Part shown: one piece after another, positions 35,611-44,782 of the stretch
Layout: every line of letters begins with the position of its first letter
Position numbering within the stretch: position 1 is the first letter of the stretch
NCBI GenBank assembly: GCA_903834925.1
Contig: CAILLA010000225.1
Location: forward strand, 1 to 64,000
DNA: 64,000 nt
From: an uncultured Schlesneria sp.
GTDB lineage: Bacteria > Planctomycetota > Planctomycetia > Planctomycetales > Planctomycetaceae
Direction of reading: 5' to 3'
Program-made: the position numbers and the translations under genes
The notes under the pieces: model-generated
Databases searched by the model: none
Told to the model about the DNA's origin: nothing
The model's input: only the letters and a program-made list of their open reading frames with translations

Positions 35611-37027
35611 AACGGTTAACCAGCGGAACTGTCAGTTGGTTCGGTTCGACGTCGAGAACGAAAACGCCCGAGTGTTTTAACGACTGTAAAGCCAGTTGTC
35701 GTTCGCGTAGCAGCCGAAATGTGACGGCAACCTTTGCCCCATCGACCATTGTTTCGATTGGCGCATGCAAAATGCGATTGAGAAGTGGCGTACGCAATGC
35801 AGCGAAAAGGACGACATGACGACGGCCAAGCCGGCCAAGGGATGCCCGAAACTGCCGTGAGGTTTCTTCGTCCGAGATATCCGAGATCACGACAATTAAC
35901 GATCGCTTGGCCTGACGCGTTTGCAGCATGGCAAACATCGGGCCAAAATCGGTTTCGCGAAAGTTCGATTGAGCGGCATAAATGTTGTCGGTCAGTGCGT
36001 GTAGCGATGGAATACCTGCCACCGGGGGAAGATAGCCGCGCACTTCATTGTCGTATAAGCCCATTCCGCAACGGTCGCCACTTTGCAATGTGACGCGAGC
36101 CAGAATCAAACCGGCATCCACGGCACAGTCGAGCTTGGTACCGCGATCAGTTTCGGTTCCCATCAGCCGCCCGCAGTCAATCAGGACCATGACATCACGA
36201 TGTCGCTCGATTTGGAATCGACGGACGACCGGTCTTTGAAGGCGTGCAGTGGACCGCCAATCGATGCGGCGTGGATCGTCTCCGTCTCGGAATTCCGTTA
36301 AGGATTCAAATTCCGTTCCCGTGCCGTGTTGCCGCGTCAGAGTCGCCTTATCGAGTAAAAGCAATTCGGCCCCGCGATCCTTCAGTAACTCATCTCGCGA
36401 TGCGAACTGTTCTGGTAAAACCTTTATACGAGCCGGTAATTCAAAGACGCGTTGAATTTCAACCAGGCCCCTTCGTCCAAATAAACGAATCCAAACCGGA
36501 CCGAACATGTGCAAACCGCGCTCGGAGATCCGGCAGGCATGTGCCAATGACGCTCGACCGCCACGAGCGGCAACATCAAACGAGTGGATTGAAAAACGGG
36601 GTGACGCCGCGTTGGGGGTCACATCTCTTAATTCTCCTTGCAAATCGACCTCGGCTTTGTTTTCGATCTCCCAGCTGACCGCAAACGCCGAATTGCGTCC
36701 TACAACGGTCGGTAGCAAACGCCGAACGTTCAATTGACCCAGACATCGCATCAATGAACGAGCTTCAATCACTGCGGCAACGATGAGAACTGCTGTGATC
36801 AATGCGAGCAAATATAAAAGAGCTTGCCACGGAAAGAGGAAGTGGACGAGTGAAAGGACCACCAGCACAATACCGACTCGAATCGCCGTTGGACCCGGTC
36901 GAATCCTTGCTGCCGTTTGCCAGAAATCGTGATCGGGTCTCTTCGACTCCGCAGGTTTTGCGGACGGATTCTTTCGACCGCGATTCGCTTCAGGTCGTTG
37001 GAGGGTGTTGCTTTGAAAGTCGACCAT
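35579..37027 (-). CDS. DUF58 domain membrane protein (module 2)
   Basis: The 482-residue product has a Lys/Arg-rich N-terminus and two membrane helices (about residues 50-90: GIVLVVLSLVHFLFPWQALLYLLALITAVLIVAAVIE). A beta-rich domain follows, then the DUF58/VWA domain with FRDGDDPRRIDWRSTARLQRPVVRRFQIE, MVLIDCGRLMGTE and SLIVVISDISDEE. It is about 180 residues longer than the module-1 DUF58 protein because of the membrane and beta domains. It is the last gene of the minus-strand operon DUF4129-DUF4350-MoxR-DUF58, 100 bp after MoxR. Confidence 0.9.
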   Translation of the reverse strand: MVDFQSNTLQRPEANRGRKNPSAKPAESKRPDHDFWQTAARIRPGPTAIRVGIVLVVLSLVHFLFPWQALLYLLALITAVLIVAAVIEARSLMRCLGQLNVRRLLPTVVGRNSAFAVSWEIENKAEVDLQGELRDVTPNAASPRFSIHSFDVAARGGRASLAHACRISERGLHMFGPVWIRLFGRRGLVEIQRVFELPARIKVLPEQFASRDELLKDRGAELLLLDKATLTRQHGTGTEFESLTEFRDGDDPRRIDWRSTARLQRPVVRRFQIERHRDVMVLIDCGRLMGTETDRGTKLDCAVDAGLILARVTLQSGDRCGMGLYDNEVRGYLPPVAGIPSLHALTDNIYAAQSNFRETDFGPMFAMLQTRQAKRSLIVVISDISDEETSRQFRASLGRLGRRHVVLFAALRTPLLNRILHAPIETMVDGAKVAVTFRLLRERQLALQSLKHSGVFVLDVEPNQLTVPLVNRFIELRQRNLT

Positions 37028-37127
37028 TTTTTACTGCTCTTAGATTGTCTTTCGTCGCTTGATTTTCTCGTTCAATCCGTTGGAAACGAAGAACTCTGTC
37101 ATCGTCGAGCATCATTTGCGGGTCATA

Positions 37128-38075
37128 TCACCGTGGCACTTCGACAGCTTCCAAGATCTGGCTCAGCACATCATCGGTGGTCGTATCCTCAAGTTCGGCG
37201 GTTGGACTCAGCACGACACGGTGACGCAGTGCGGGGATGAACGCGGCCTGGATATCGTCGGGTGTGACAAAATCGCGACCGGAAAAACGCCCCAGGCTTT
37301 TTGCTCCCATCAGCAACATTAAACCGGAACGGGGGCTGGCACCGACTGACAGTGAATCGTCATTTCGGGTTGCATTCAAGAGTTTTTGAACGTAGGCGAT
37401 GACTTCATCCCGGACATGCGTTTCTCGAATTGTTCGGCGCGCCTCAAGGATGTCCGACGCCGTGACAACTGGCGTCACCCCCATCAATCGGGGATCGGAA
37501 AGCCCACCTGTGGCATGATGGTCGCGAAGGATGCGTCGCTCGTCTTCCGCAGCGGGGTAGTTGACGAGTACCTTGAACATGAATCGGTCAAGCTGGGCTA
37601 ACGGAAGCGGGTACGTTCCTTCTTGTTCGATCGGATTTTGAGTGGCGAACATCACGAAGGGTTCGGGCAAAACGTGCGTTACGCCATCATTTGTGACGGA
37701 TAATTCTTGCATCGCTTCGAGCAAAGCCGATTGGGTCCGTGCCGAGGCTCGATTCACTTCGTCTGCCAGCAGAAAATTCGTAAACACAGGTCCGCGTCGA
37801 AATTCGAAATCGTGAGTATTCTGTCGAAAGACGGCTGTCCCCGTAATGTCGTTTGGCAGCAAATCGGGCGTCATCTGAACCCGTCGGTATTCCAGGCTGA
37901 TGGCCGATGCGATCGTTCTGACCAGCAGCGTCTTGGCAACGCCCGGTGGTCCTTCCAGCAAGACGTGCCCGCTACTGAAGAGTGCGGCTAATGAAAAATC
38001 GATCACTTCGTCCTGACCGAAGACGACCTTCGAGATTTCGGTTCTAATCGATTGATAAAGCTGTTCTAAAGACAA
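37128..38075 (-). CDS. MoxR-family AAA+ ATPase (module 2)
   Basis: The 315-residue protein has Walker A EGPPGVAKT, Walker B LLADEVNRASARTQSALLEAMQE and sensor FVMFATQNPIEQEGTYPLPLAQLDRF. It appears to start with TTG at 38075, with AAAGGA at a good distance and an overlap of 10 bp with the preceding DUF4350 stop. No ATG is nearby. It is a paralogue of the ATPase at 29501 but clearly diverged. Its partners should be the DUF58 and DUF4350 products of its own operon. Confidence 0.92.
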   Translation of the reverse strand: MSLEQLYQSIRTEISKVVFGQDEVIDFSLAALFSSGHVLLEGPPGVAKTLLVRTIASAISLEYRRVQMTPDLLPNDITGTAVFRQNTHDFEFRRGPVFTNFLLADEVNRASARTQSALLEAMQELSVTNDGVTHVLPEPFVMFATQNPIEQEGTYPLPLAQLDRFMFKVLVNYPAAEDERRILRDHHATGGLSDPRLMGVTPVVTASDILEARRTIRETHVRDEVIAYVQKLLNATRNDDSLSVGASPRSGLMLLMGAKSLGRFSGRDFVTPDDIQAAFIPALRHRVVLSPTAELEDTTTDDVLSQILEAVEVPR

Positions 38076-39418
38076 CTGGAAATCCTTTGCAACACACGAA
38101 TGGTTTCAGCTTCGGACAGGGAATTACCTTTGGCGAGCGCTGCCGCAGTCAATTCCATCGCCTGACGAAATTGATCGGCGTCTTTCGGAGAACGCTTTGC
38201 CATGGTCGAGGCGATGACTTCGGGATCGTGAATCGCTTGAGATATCCCAAGCCGACCACTGATCGCTCGCAACGCCCCTGCCTGGACTTCACGTAAAACA
38301 AACGGACGACAGCCGCGACCCCGATTCAAAAACCTCGCCATGGCCTCAATGTATTCGATGATGGTTCGCCGGTTCGTCGCAGACGGTTCGAGTGGCGGCC
38401 CGAGCACAATCGCTCGACGCCAAAGATCCAGGCAGAGCAGCAGCAGGATTGCCACTGCGACGGTGGAATACGTACTTTTTGTGAATAGCCACAAGGGATT
38501 ACCGCGTACGCTTAAACCATGGTAGAACTCGTCGAATAAGACTCGTCGTCCGCCATTCGCCAGCAAATCGTACGCGAATACGCCATTGTCCGCTTGACCG
38601 AGGCTGGCGTTCATTAAGAGCATTGGTTCGGCCACAACGACAATCTGGCCTTCACCCTTTTGAAAAGCGGCGGCGATTGTCCATCGCTCACCGCCGGGAC
38701 GCTCACATTCAATTGTTCCCATCGGCCTAAAAGCATCGCTGATCTTTAAGCCACCGATGTTTTCGGTCGGAATCTGAAGTCGCCGAACCCGATCCTGCAA
38801 GTTTTCAAATGAGCCTGAAACCGTGACTGCTGAAGTCGTAAACTCAATCGGGTGCATTCCGATCGCTTCTTCCAAAGACCGGCGAATTTGCTCGCGACGT
38901 GCGGATTCGGATTGGAAGTCTATTGGTGGTTTGGTCGATGACTTCCCGTTGTTTTTTTCGTTCAGTGAAACCGCTATCGTTTGGACACCCGCAAGTTTGA
39001 ATGCGGAAAAAATGTCGCCCTTTTCGCCGTCCAGATTGGCTCTCATAGCGGCAGCGGCCCAGTCACGTTCGTGAGGCGGGACCGCAATAACCAATCGACC
39101 ACCACGTTCAACCCATGGAATCAGGCGTTCGAGATAAGCCGGTTCATTGGCGATCAAGTCGTCGTGCGGTACCCAGATAACGAGTGTTGTCGATGTCGGC
39201 AGATGATCGGGCGAAGGTGGTTCGATCCGACGTTCAACGGCGACGTCAAACGCGGAGAGAAGTTCGAACGCCGCGCGAAAGCCGTCGCGGTGTGTCCCGT
39301 ACGAATCGACTGCGGCTCCATTGGAGTCGGGCGGCCCCATTAATGCGATCGTGCCTGCCACTAATGAGAATAAGAAAACCGCCAATGCGATCAGAATTGC
39401 GTTACGTGCCGACAGCAT
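38066..39418 (-). CDS. DUF4350 domain membrane protein
   Basis: From the ATG at 39418 the product has 450 residues and overlaps the upstream DUF4129 gene by 17 bp; an earlier in-frame opening would overlap far more. A membrane helix is at residues ~6-28 (AILIALAVFLFSLVAGTIAL). The DUF4350 domain (~40-260) includes SYGTHRDGFRAAFELLSAFDVAVERRIEPP and the nucleotide-binding-like STTLVIWVPHDDLIANE, WVERGGRLVIAVPP. A second helix near 330-350 follows FYHGLSVRGNPLWLF, and a helical cytoplasmic tail ends the protein. DUF4350 proteins co-occur with MoxR, DUF58 and DUF4129; activity unknown. Confidence 0.83.
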   Translation of the reverse strand: MLSARNAILIALAVFLFSLVAGTIALMGPPDSNGAAVDSYGTHRDGFRAAFELLSAFDVAVERRIEPPSPDHLPTSTTLVIWVPHDDLIANEPAYLERLIPWVERGGRLVIAVPPHERDWAAAAMRANLDGEKGDIFSAFKLAGVQTIAVSLNEKNNGKSSTKPPIDFQSESARREQIRRSLEEAIGMHPIEFTTSAVTVSGSFENLQDRVRRLQIPTENIGGLKISDAFRPMGTIECERPGGERWTIAAAFQKGEGQIVVVAEPMLLMNASLGQADNGVFAYDLLANGGRRVLFDEFYHGLSVRGNPLWLFTKSTYSTVAVAILLLLCLDLWRRAIVLGPPLEPSATNRRTIIEYIEAMARFLNRGRGCRPFVLREVQAGALRAISGRLGISQAIHDPEVIASTMAKRSPKDADQFRQAMELTAAALAKGNSLSEAETIRVLQRISSCL

Positions 39419-40142
39419 AAGCCGGCTCCTCAATGGTGCGACGCACTTCGTTGTGAGCCCGCTGACACGCCGCGTAGTCGATATCCGAGCAGGTTTCGTC
39501 CCCGTACCATTTCCTGTCAATCGTCTCAACGAATAACCGTAACGATTCGTTTAACGTGGGCCGACTTTGATAGCGCCGCAAAAGTTCCCGATTCGTCGTT
39601 CCAGGGCGATGTGACTTTTTCTCGGCAAGTTCCAGGCGAAGGACACTGGCTCGAAACAGAAACCGTATCGCCGTCACGTAATCTGCCCGTCCGGCGGCTT
39701 CGCTTGCGAGTCGTTCCACTTCCTCCGGGTCGATGCGTCTTTGTCGTGAATTCGGTCCTGTATCACCAATTCGCTTTGGAGTTCGAATCGCAGTCACGAA
39801 CGAGTAAATGATATGCGCGATCAGCAACGCAAGGACGGTCGCCAACCCCAGGACGATAACCCACCTCAAAAAATCGGGTAATCCCTCTGTGAGGTTATAG
39901 ATCCAGATGAACGGGGCAAGAATCCATTGGAGGATCTCCAGCATCAATAGCAATGACCAACTGTTGTCAGACTGGCCACTGTTGATTTGATAATCCGACC
40001 CGGAAACGATTTCCAACGCTTTGTCGCGCAGCTCTTGGGAAGATGGAAGAGAAGTGCGGTCCACGCGTTCGAATCCAATATGAGAATTGATTTTGTCAGA
40101 TACGAAACATCGAAAGGGAAATTCTCTTTTCGACGGTAACAA
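39402..40142 (-). CDS. DUF4129 domain membrane protein
   Basis: The 246-residue product has a membrane helix around residues 95-120 (FLRWVIVLGLATVLALLIAHIIYSF). It ends with the DUF4129 domain: ASEAAGRADYVTAIRFLFRASVLRLEL, PGTTNRELLRRY, FVETIDRKWYGDETCSDIDY. This domain is the C-terminal part of TgpA-type transglutaminase proteins but here stands alone. The start is uncertain: TTG at 40142 or GTG at 40064 (MDRTSLPSSQ), neither with a strong ribosome binding site. It is the first gene of the second MoxR/DUF58 operon. Confidence 0.8.
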   Translation of the reverse strand: MLPSKREFPFRCFVSDKINSHIGFERVDRTSLPSSQELRDKALEIVSGSDYQINSGQSDNSWSLLLMLEILQWILAPFIWIYNLTEGLPDFLRWVIVLGLATVLALLIAHIIYSFVTAIRTPKRIGDTGPNSRQRRIDPEEVERLASEAAGRADYVTAIRFLFRASVLRLELAEKKSHRPGTTNRELLRRYQSRPTLNESLRLFVETIDRKWYGDETCSDIDYAACQRAHNEVRRTIEEPAYAVGT

Positions 40143-40246
40143 CCATTAGTGACGAAATGCCGATCAATTTGCAACGACCGGCTGAAACTTCACGATTCGA
40201 AAAGATCGTCTCTTCAGTTCGTTATCGTTCCAAAATACTGGGACAA

Positions 40247-41038
40247 TCAACCAGCAACAACTTCGACGTCTTCTTCATTCGAGTCGTCACCATTTTCGTC
40301 TCCGATCGCGTCGGCGAGGACCTGCAGGTCGAAGTTTTCGGCTTTACATCGGCAAGAAAAATAGAACACCACGAAAACGGATGTGGCAATGAGAGTCACA
40401 ACTCCCTGCACCAATGCCATCATAACAATTTGAGCATGGATCTGTGGAATGATTGCTGCCCCTAAACTCAGGCCAGCGATAATCATATAAACCACGATCC
40501 CCAGCGCGATCGCCGTACCAATATTTCCCTTCATCAGCAGTTTGCTTCGAGTCAGTGCTGCCGAGCCGGCTGTCGACTCCAAAACGGCGACGTGTTGTGA
40601 CAGGGAAAACCAGAAAGCGAAGATGATTCCCGGAATGACCAGGAGAATCATTCCCCCCATGATCGCCAGGCCCATCAACATAGACGTACCTAATAATGGC
40701 AAGAACCGTTTCAATGCATGCCCGAAACAGGCACCGATTGTCGTTGGTCGCGAGAGATAGACGCTTGCCACCGCAAATATGACCGCAGCATTGACCAGTA
40801 TGGAAAGCGGGAGTGCAACGAAAATACTTAATAAAACTTGAACGATTAACAGGGATTGGAAATCACCCCCGGCTTTGATGGTTTCTTGCATCTGATGTGT
40901 AAGAAATCCAATGACAATCTGCAGGGGGACAATTGTGACCCCCACAATTCCAAATAAGAGTCCTGGATAATCACGCATCAGTTGAAATGCCTGATCGAGG
41001 ATTCCGCCAACTTCAAGTTGCTTAATCTGATATTTCAC
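40247..41038 (-). CDS. multi-helix membrane protein (GDPD-membrane-domain/YciC-like)
   Basis: A GTG at 41038 with TTAAGGG about 10 bp upstream gives 263 residues. The frame stays open to 41428 but that part is not protein-like. It has six hydrophobic segments, and the telling segment is LLVIPGIIFAFWFSLSQHVAVLESTAGSAALTRSKLLMKG, typical of membrane domains found in YciC-like and glycerophosphodiesterase-associated proteins. The C-terminus is acidic. No catalytic residues are seen, so a membrane-organising role is all that can be proposed. It lies on the same strand 104 bp upstream of the DUF4129 gene and might belong to that transcript. Confidence 0.72.
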   Translation of the reverse strand: MKYQIKQLEVGGILDQAFQLMRDYPGLLFGIVGVTIVPLQIVIGFLTHQMQETIKAGGDFQSLLIVQVLLSIFVALPLSILVNAAVIFAVASVYLSRPTTIGACFGHALKRFLPLLGTSMLMGLAIMGGMILLVIPGIIFAFWFSLSQHVAVLESTAGSAALTRSKLLMKGNIGTAIALGIVVYMIIAGLSLGAAIIPQIHAQIVMMALVQGVVTLIATSVFVVFYFSCRCKAENFDLQVLADAIGDENGDDSNEEDVEVVAG

Positions 41039-41312
41039 GTTCAGGCCCTTAAGCGCGTGATGAAGCTCAACGCTGTGAACTGGATTTGACCGTTCGAATA
41101 AACGACGTTTTGAAATGCACGAAAGATTATGCCTATCGCTTGGTCGAGATTCCAGACAAAACCCAATAATGATCGCTGAGGATTTGTCGTTGGGTTTCCA
41201 AATCGCCCATGAAAGTGTGACAATCGTGTTCGTTAACGGTAGGGATCCCCGTTCGGATCTTTGTGCGAATGCATTTTTGACGTCAGATTGAATTTTAGAC
41301 ACGAGTAAACAC

Positions 41313-42515
41313 ATGAGGTTGATGAATCTTCGAATGGCGGCGTGTTTGACAATTCTGTTCATCGGGATCTGGGGATTATTCCCGCTGCAAGCAATTTCTG
41401 CGGAGCCGGTCAAAGCGTCATCCAGCACCGTTTCCGTCCGACACCTGAATGTCTATGCCGAACCCAATCGATTCGGCGGCTGGCCAGCGAATTTTGGAAT
41501 CTGGTCATGGCAGAATGAAATCCTGGTCGGATTCGCGGCCGGGCACTCGAAAGATAATGGTCCAGGTTTTCATGCAATTGACCACGATAAACCGGAAGAA
41601 CATCTACTCGCACGCAGTCTTGATGGCGGCGAAAGTTGGAAAATCGAAAATCCGGCCGCGCAAGGTGCGCTGATTCCCGTTGGAAAAGGCTTGCATGGAA
41701 TCACTCCACCCGGTTTGAAGGAAAAGCTGTGGGAAGACTCCCCAGGGGGCATCGACTTCAAGCACCCCGATTTTGTCATGACGTTCCGCATGCTGGACCA
41801 TCATGGTGGTCCATCGCGGTTCTCGTATTCAATGGACCGGGGAAAAACCTGGCAAGGACCGTTTCGGCTTTCTGTCTCGGACTCAAACGGCAAACCGATC
41901 GCGGTCGCCGCTCGTACCGATTACATCGTGAATGGCCCTCATGACTGTTTGATCTTTCTCACGGCTGCCAAATCCAATGGTCGAGAAGGTCGGCCATTCT
42001 GCGCGCGGACGACTGACGGAGCGAAGACCTGGAAGTTCGTTGCCTGGATTGGTGATGAACCAAAAGGTTATTCGATCATGCCATCGTCAGTCCGCGTTGG
42101 AAAAACCGAATTACTTTCCATCATCAGATGTCGCCATGAAGATAAAAGTTGGTTGGAGGCATTTCGCTCGACTGACGACGGTCAAAGCTGGAAGCTCGAC
42201 ACGATACCTGTCAAAGACGTGGGTGAAGGGAATCCCCCCAGTACAATTCGTTTATCCGATGGACGAATCTGTCTTGCTTACGGTTATCGAGCCGCTCCGT
42301 TTGATATCCGAGCCGTACTCAGTAACGACGGCGGAAGGACTTGGGGCCCCGAGCTGACGTTACGTGCAAACGGAGGAGGCCGCGACATTGGATATCCAGC
42401 CAGCGTCCAGCGTCCCGATGGTAAAATCGTCTCGATTTATTATTTTCACGACAAACCGCAGAGTGACCGCTACGTCGTAGCGACGATTTGGAATCCTGAC
42501 ACACACAAAAAATAA
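41313..42515 (+). CDS. secreted BNR/Asp-box (sialidase-like) protein
   Basis: The 400-residue protein begins with a signal peptide (LRMAACLTILFIGIWGLFPLQAISA). It contains several Asp-box motifs of the SxDxGxTW type: SLDGGESWKIE, SMDRGKTWQGP, TTDGAKTWKFV, STDDGQSWKLD and SNDGGRTWGPE. These mark a six-bladed sialidase-type propeller. An Arg-rich catalytic triad for sialic acid is not evident to me, so exo-alpha-sialidase activity is not assured. It is a single gene; the 274 bp upstream contain its promoter but no clear motif. Confidence 0.83.
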   Translation: MRLMNLRMAACLTILFIGIWGLFPLQAISAEPVKASSSTVSVRHLNVYAEPNRFGGWPANFGIWSWQNEILVGFAAGHSKDNGPGFHAIDHDKPEEHLLARSLDGGESWKIENPAAQGALIPVGKGLHGITPPGLKEKLWEDSPGGIDFKHPDFVMTFRMLDHHGGPSRFSYSMDRGKTWQGPFRLSVSDSNGKPIAVAARTDYIVNGPHDCLIFLTAAKSNGREGRPFCARTTDGAKTWKFVAWIGDEPKGYSIMPSSVRVGKTELLSIIRCRHEDKSWLEAFRSTDDGQSWKLDTIPVKDVGEGNPPSTIRLSDGRICLAYGYRAAPFDIRAVLSNDGGRTWGPELTLRANGGGRDIGYPASVQRPDGKIVSIYYFHDKPQSDRYVVATIWNPDTHKK

Positions 42516-42564
42516 GCCCGTTCGTCTGCCAGGGGGGCGAGGTTCCATCCGAGCCGTCTTATCT

Positions 42565-42590
42565 CGTTACCAAGCTCCAGCTTGGTAACG
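42565..42590. repeat. 26-bp near-perfect palindrome
   Basis: CGTTACCAAGCT (42565-42576) and AGCTTGGTAACG (42579-42590) are perfect 12-bp arms around CC. It lies 50 bp past the BNR gene stop. It could form a terminator-like hairpin, but no T run follows. Confidence 0.6.
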
Positions 42591-42889
42591 CCTCTCTTCG
42601 AAATTCCGCTTCGCGAATAGCGAGCTAATATTTTGTTAAAAATCTTGATTCCTCTTCAATCTGCGGTCTCACTGAAGTTCGAAACAAAGTTGGCAAAGTT
42701 GGCGGAGTTCCTATTTTCATAGGCATTTTCGCAGATTCGAAGTTGGCCAATTTCACCTGTTCTCGCCGTATCGTCGGGAGGGGAAGGTTCCGCCTGAGCC
42801 ATCTTTTCCGTTCGGTCTCAAAGTCGTAGGGCTCGGTCGCGTCTTCGTGACACGTCAAACCAGACAAACAATCTGGAAATACAAAGATC

Positions 42890-43025
42890 TTTGAACAGAA
42901 GTTAACGAAGGGAACGAAGAAATTCGGAATGCAGCGTCCACCACGAATTGTCCGGACAGTTCTAACGGCACGCAGCCTGTATGCGATTTTCTTCACTTCG
43001 TTAACTTCAAACCTTCTGTTCAAAA
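42890..43025. repeat. inverted repeat with GTTAACGAAG arms
   Basis: TTTGAACAGAAGTTAACGAAG (42890-42910) recurs in inverted form at 42997-43025, where the right arm has an 8-base insertion between the two shared blocks. The ~85-bp centre contains GAATTGTCCGGACAGTTC, itself nearly palindromic. It looks like a small non-coding element. Confidence 0.55.
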
Positions 43026-43410
43026 TCTTCTCTTCCGTTCTACTCTCAACTTTCTATTTTCAACTCTCTCGGCCCTTCGCCGCTCTACTCTCCACTTACT
43101 CGTAACCACTTTCTCGCCGCTTCGGCGCCCCGAACCTGCATTCGCATACGTGACGTCGAAATCCCGTCCCAGCGCGGTCCGCGAGAAATCGGCTGAACGC
43201 CGATTCGCCGGCGCCGCTGGCTTCCGGTTAAACGACGACGAAATGCCTGCCGTTAGTGACACCACACAAATAACCACATAAAAATACAAGATAGTTTAAC
43301 AATAGTCAATAGAAAAATAGAAATACATTCTTAACGTTTGGAAGGTGCTCATGAAATCAATGAAACACGCGAGTCGATTTTTAAGCCACATCGTGGCGAC
43401 CGAATAGAGC

Positions 43411-43580
43411 CTGGGGCGGTTTCCGCCCCAGGGCACGAACCAAATGAAAGAGAAAAGCCCCATTCGGGGCGACCGAGAACGGTTTATTTGACCGACCGTG
43501 GTTCGATTCATCACATTGCGACAGGCCCCGAACCGGGTTGGAACACAACTGCCGATTCAATCCGACGCTAGCAGCGTCGG
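43411..43580. other. cluster of three strong hairpins
   Basis: CCTGGGGCGG-TTT-CCGCCCCAGG (43411-43433), GCCCC-ATTC-GGGGC (about 43456-43469) and CCGACGCT-AGC-AGCGTCGG (43562-43580) lie within 170 bp with no gene. They may be a structured RNA, stacked terminators or fragments of dispersed repeats. Nothing in the sequence decides between these. Confidence 0.4.
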
Positions 43581-43794
43581 CACGGTGACAGAATGGCATT
43601 GGGGACACATCCACCTTCACACACCAAGCCTTGAAGTGTCGCAATTGGCACGCTCAAGACATTTTGACATCGTATCCATCACCATCAGCAAATCAGGCAC
43701 GCAAGGCCGTTGGGGTGACGATGTGTCGAAGTAATTCCGAACCCGAAGAACCGCCATTTCCAAATGAAATCAGAATCCTCATCGGAAAGTCCTT

Positions 43795-43954
43795 GGGGAC
43801 ACAGCACGATCATGATTTCGCTGACATCGATTGCTGCGGCGACTTGGCGACCTTCAGACAAACTTCCGTCGTAACTGTCCCTCAACAAACGCGAGTTAGT
43901 GTACGATTCCTCCGCAACCGGAAACCCCCACGTTACCGAACATGCAGTGTCCCC
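43795..43954 (+). repeat. MITE-like element with GGGGACACAGCAC ends, copy 2
   Basis: This 160-bp element runs from GGGGACACAGCAC (43795-43807) to TGCAGTGTCCCC (43943-43954), inverted ends matching at 11 of 12 positions. It is a direct repeat of 45220-45377, sharing long identical runs (for example from CGATTGCTGCGGCGACTT on). Together they flank the DUF433/DUF5615 pair. The stop codon of the DUF5615 gene lies only 18 bp beyond it. Confidence 0.75.
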
Positions 43955-43972
43955 ACGGTTTGGCACACACGG

Positions 43973-44323
43973 TTAGAGTGGAATGTACGTGACGAAATCC
44001 TGCCAGTCCGCAGGTCCGCCACATTCAAGTGCCAATACGATGTCCGCGATCACTCGACCTGCCGGCTGTTCGTCATCGACAAGAAACACACCGGGCATCG
44101 GCAACCCTTCGCGTACACGGTCGTAAACAAATTCTGGAATGGTGTTGCGGTCGTGCGTAATCAAGATTCGGCCCGACGTTGCAGCCCAGGTGAGAATCGT
44201 CGGATCGTCGAGTCCCGCCAATCCGACATCCTGCACACGAACGATATCGAGGTCGGGCAGTCGCCGTTTCAGTCCGCGCAAGATGTCACCACGGAAGTTC
44301 TCGTCACTGAGAAGTCGCAGCAC
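43973..44323 (-). CDS. DUF5615 PIN-like protein (putative toxin)
   Basis: A GTG at 44323 with GGAG seven bases upstream gives 116 residues starting VLRLLSDENF, the standard N-terminus of DUF5615 proteins. The frame is open farther upstream only inside the DUF433 gene. Acidic residues expected of a PIN-like nuclease are present (LLSDENF, VGLAGLDDPTILTWAATSGRILITHDRN, VFLVDDEQP). These proteins are typically encoded right after a DUF433 partner, as here with a 20-bp overlap, and the pair is regarded as a toxin-antitoxin-type module. An RNase activity is inferred from the fold only. Confidence 0.8.
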   Translation of the reverse strand: MLRLLSDENFRGDILRGLKRRLPDLDIVRVQDVGLAGLDDPTILTWAATSGRILITHDRNTIPEFVYDRVREGLPMPGVFLVDDEQPAGRVIADIVLALECGGPADWQDFVTYIPL

Positions 44324-44672
44324 TCGAATTCTCCGTCGCTTTGGCCCGTTTGAGTAGCACTTCGCGGAGATTCGGTCGCGCGGGCTGCGAAGCCTCAATT
44401 TTCTGACGCGTCGCTGCGGCAGCAACGGCCCGCTCGGCGAGGTAACGATCGATCGCGTCGGGGTGCCTCAAGTAATAGCCAATCACTGCATAGACGTCTG
44501 CCAGGTTCAACGTGTCATACGATTCGACGATTGCTTCGGGGGTTTGTCCGTTTTGGAAAGCCCGTATCACCAATTCCACCAACACCCGGCTTTTGCCTAC
44601 ACGAATCGCACCGAAATCGTCCCTGCATAACGGAACATCGACAGTCAACGGAACGGCGTCAAGTACGGACAT
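44304..44672 (-). CDS. DUF433 protein (putative antitoxin)
   Basis: The 122-residue protein carries a DUF433 domain: PLCRDDFGAIRVGKSRVLVELVIRAFQNGQTPEAIVESYDTLNLADVYAVIGYYLRHPDAIDRYL. This is a small VapB-like/winged-helix fold common in antitoxins. A charged helical tail (residues ~85-122) could bind the toxin. It precedes and overlaps the DUF5615 gene, the usual antitoxin-first order, which suggests autoregulated co-expression. Both genes lie between two direct copies of a MITE-like element. Confidence 0.8.
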   Translation of the reverse strand: MSVLDAVPLTVDVPLCRDDFGAIRVGKSRVLVELVIRAFQNGQTPEAIVESYDTLNLADVYAVIGYYLRHPDAIDRYLAERAVAAAATRQKIEASQPARPNLREVLLKRAKATENSSAATSQ

Positions 44673-44782
44673 GCGGACGTCTCCAAATGAGTATGCAACA
44701 ACGTCATTCTCTCAAACTCTATGGGCGAATGCTACGGAAAACCGCCGGACATGCCTTGTCTCGTGTCCAAGACTGAGGCATT

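Larger units (their letters stand above)
42516..43794. other. 1.3-kb gene-free, repeat-rich stretch
   Basis: No open frame here looks like a protein: the candidates are Ser/Arg/Pro-rich, overlap inverted repeats and lack ribosome binding sites. The stretch instead holds inverted repeats and strong hairpins, listed separately at 42565-42590, 42890-43025 and 43411-43580, and a pyrimidine-rich tract around 43020-43110. It leads into the toxin-antitoxin island. Confidence 0.55.

Noticed and set aside
41039-41428. N-terminal extension of the multi-helix membrane protein
   Set aside because: It overlaps the promoter and start of the divergent BNR gene; the GTG at 41038 has a ribosome binding site and begins the hydrophobic domain.
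42625-43289. Minus-strand frames of 132 and 89 codons
   Set aside because: They run through inverted repeats, have no ribosome binding site and odd Arg/Ser-rich composition; no recognisable family.
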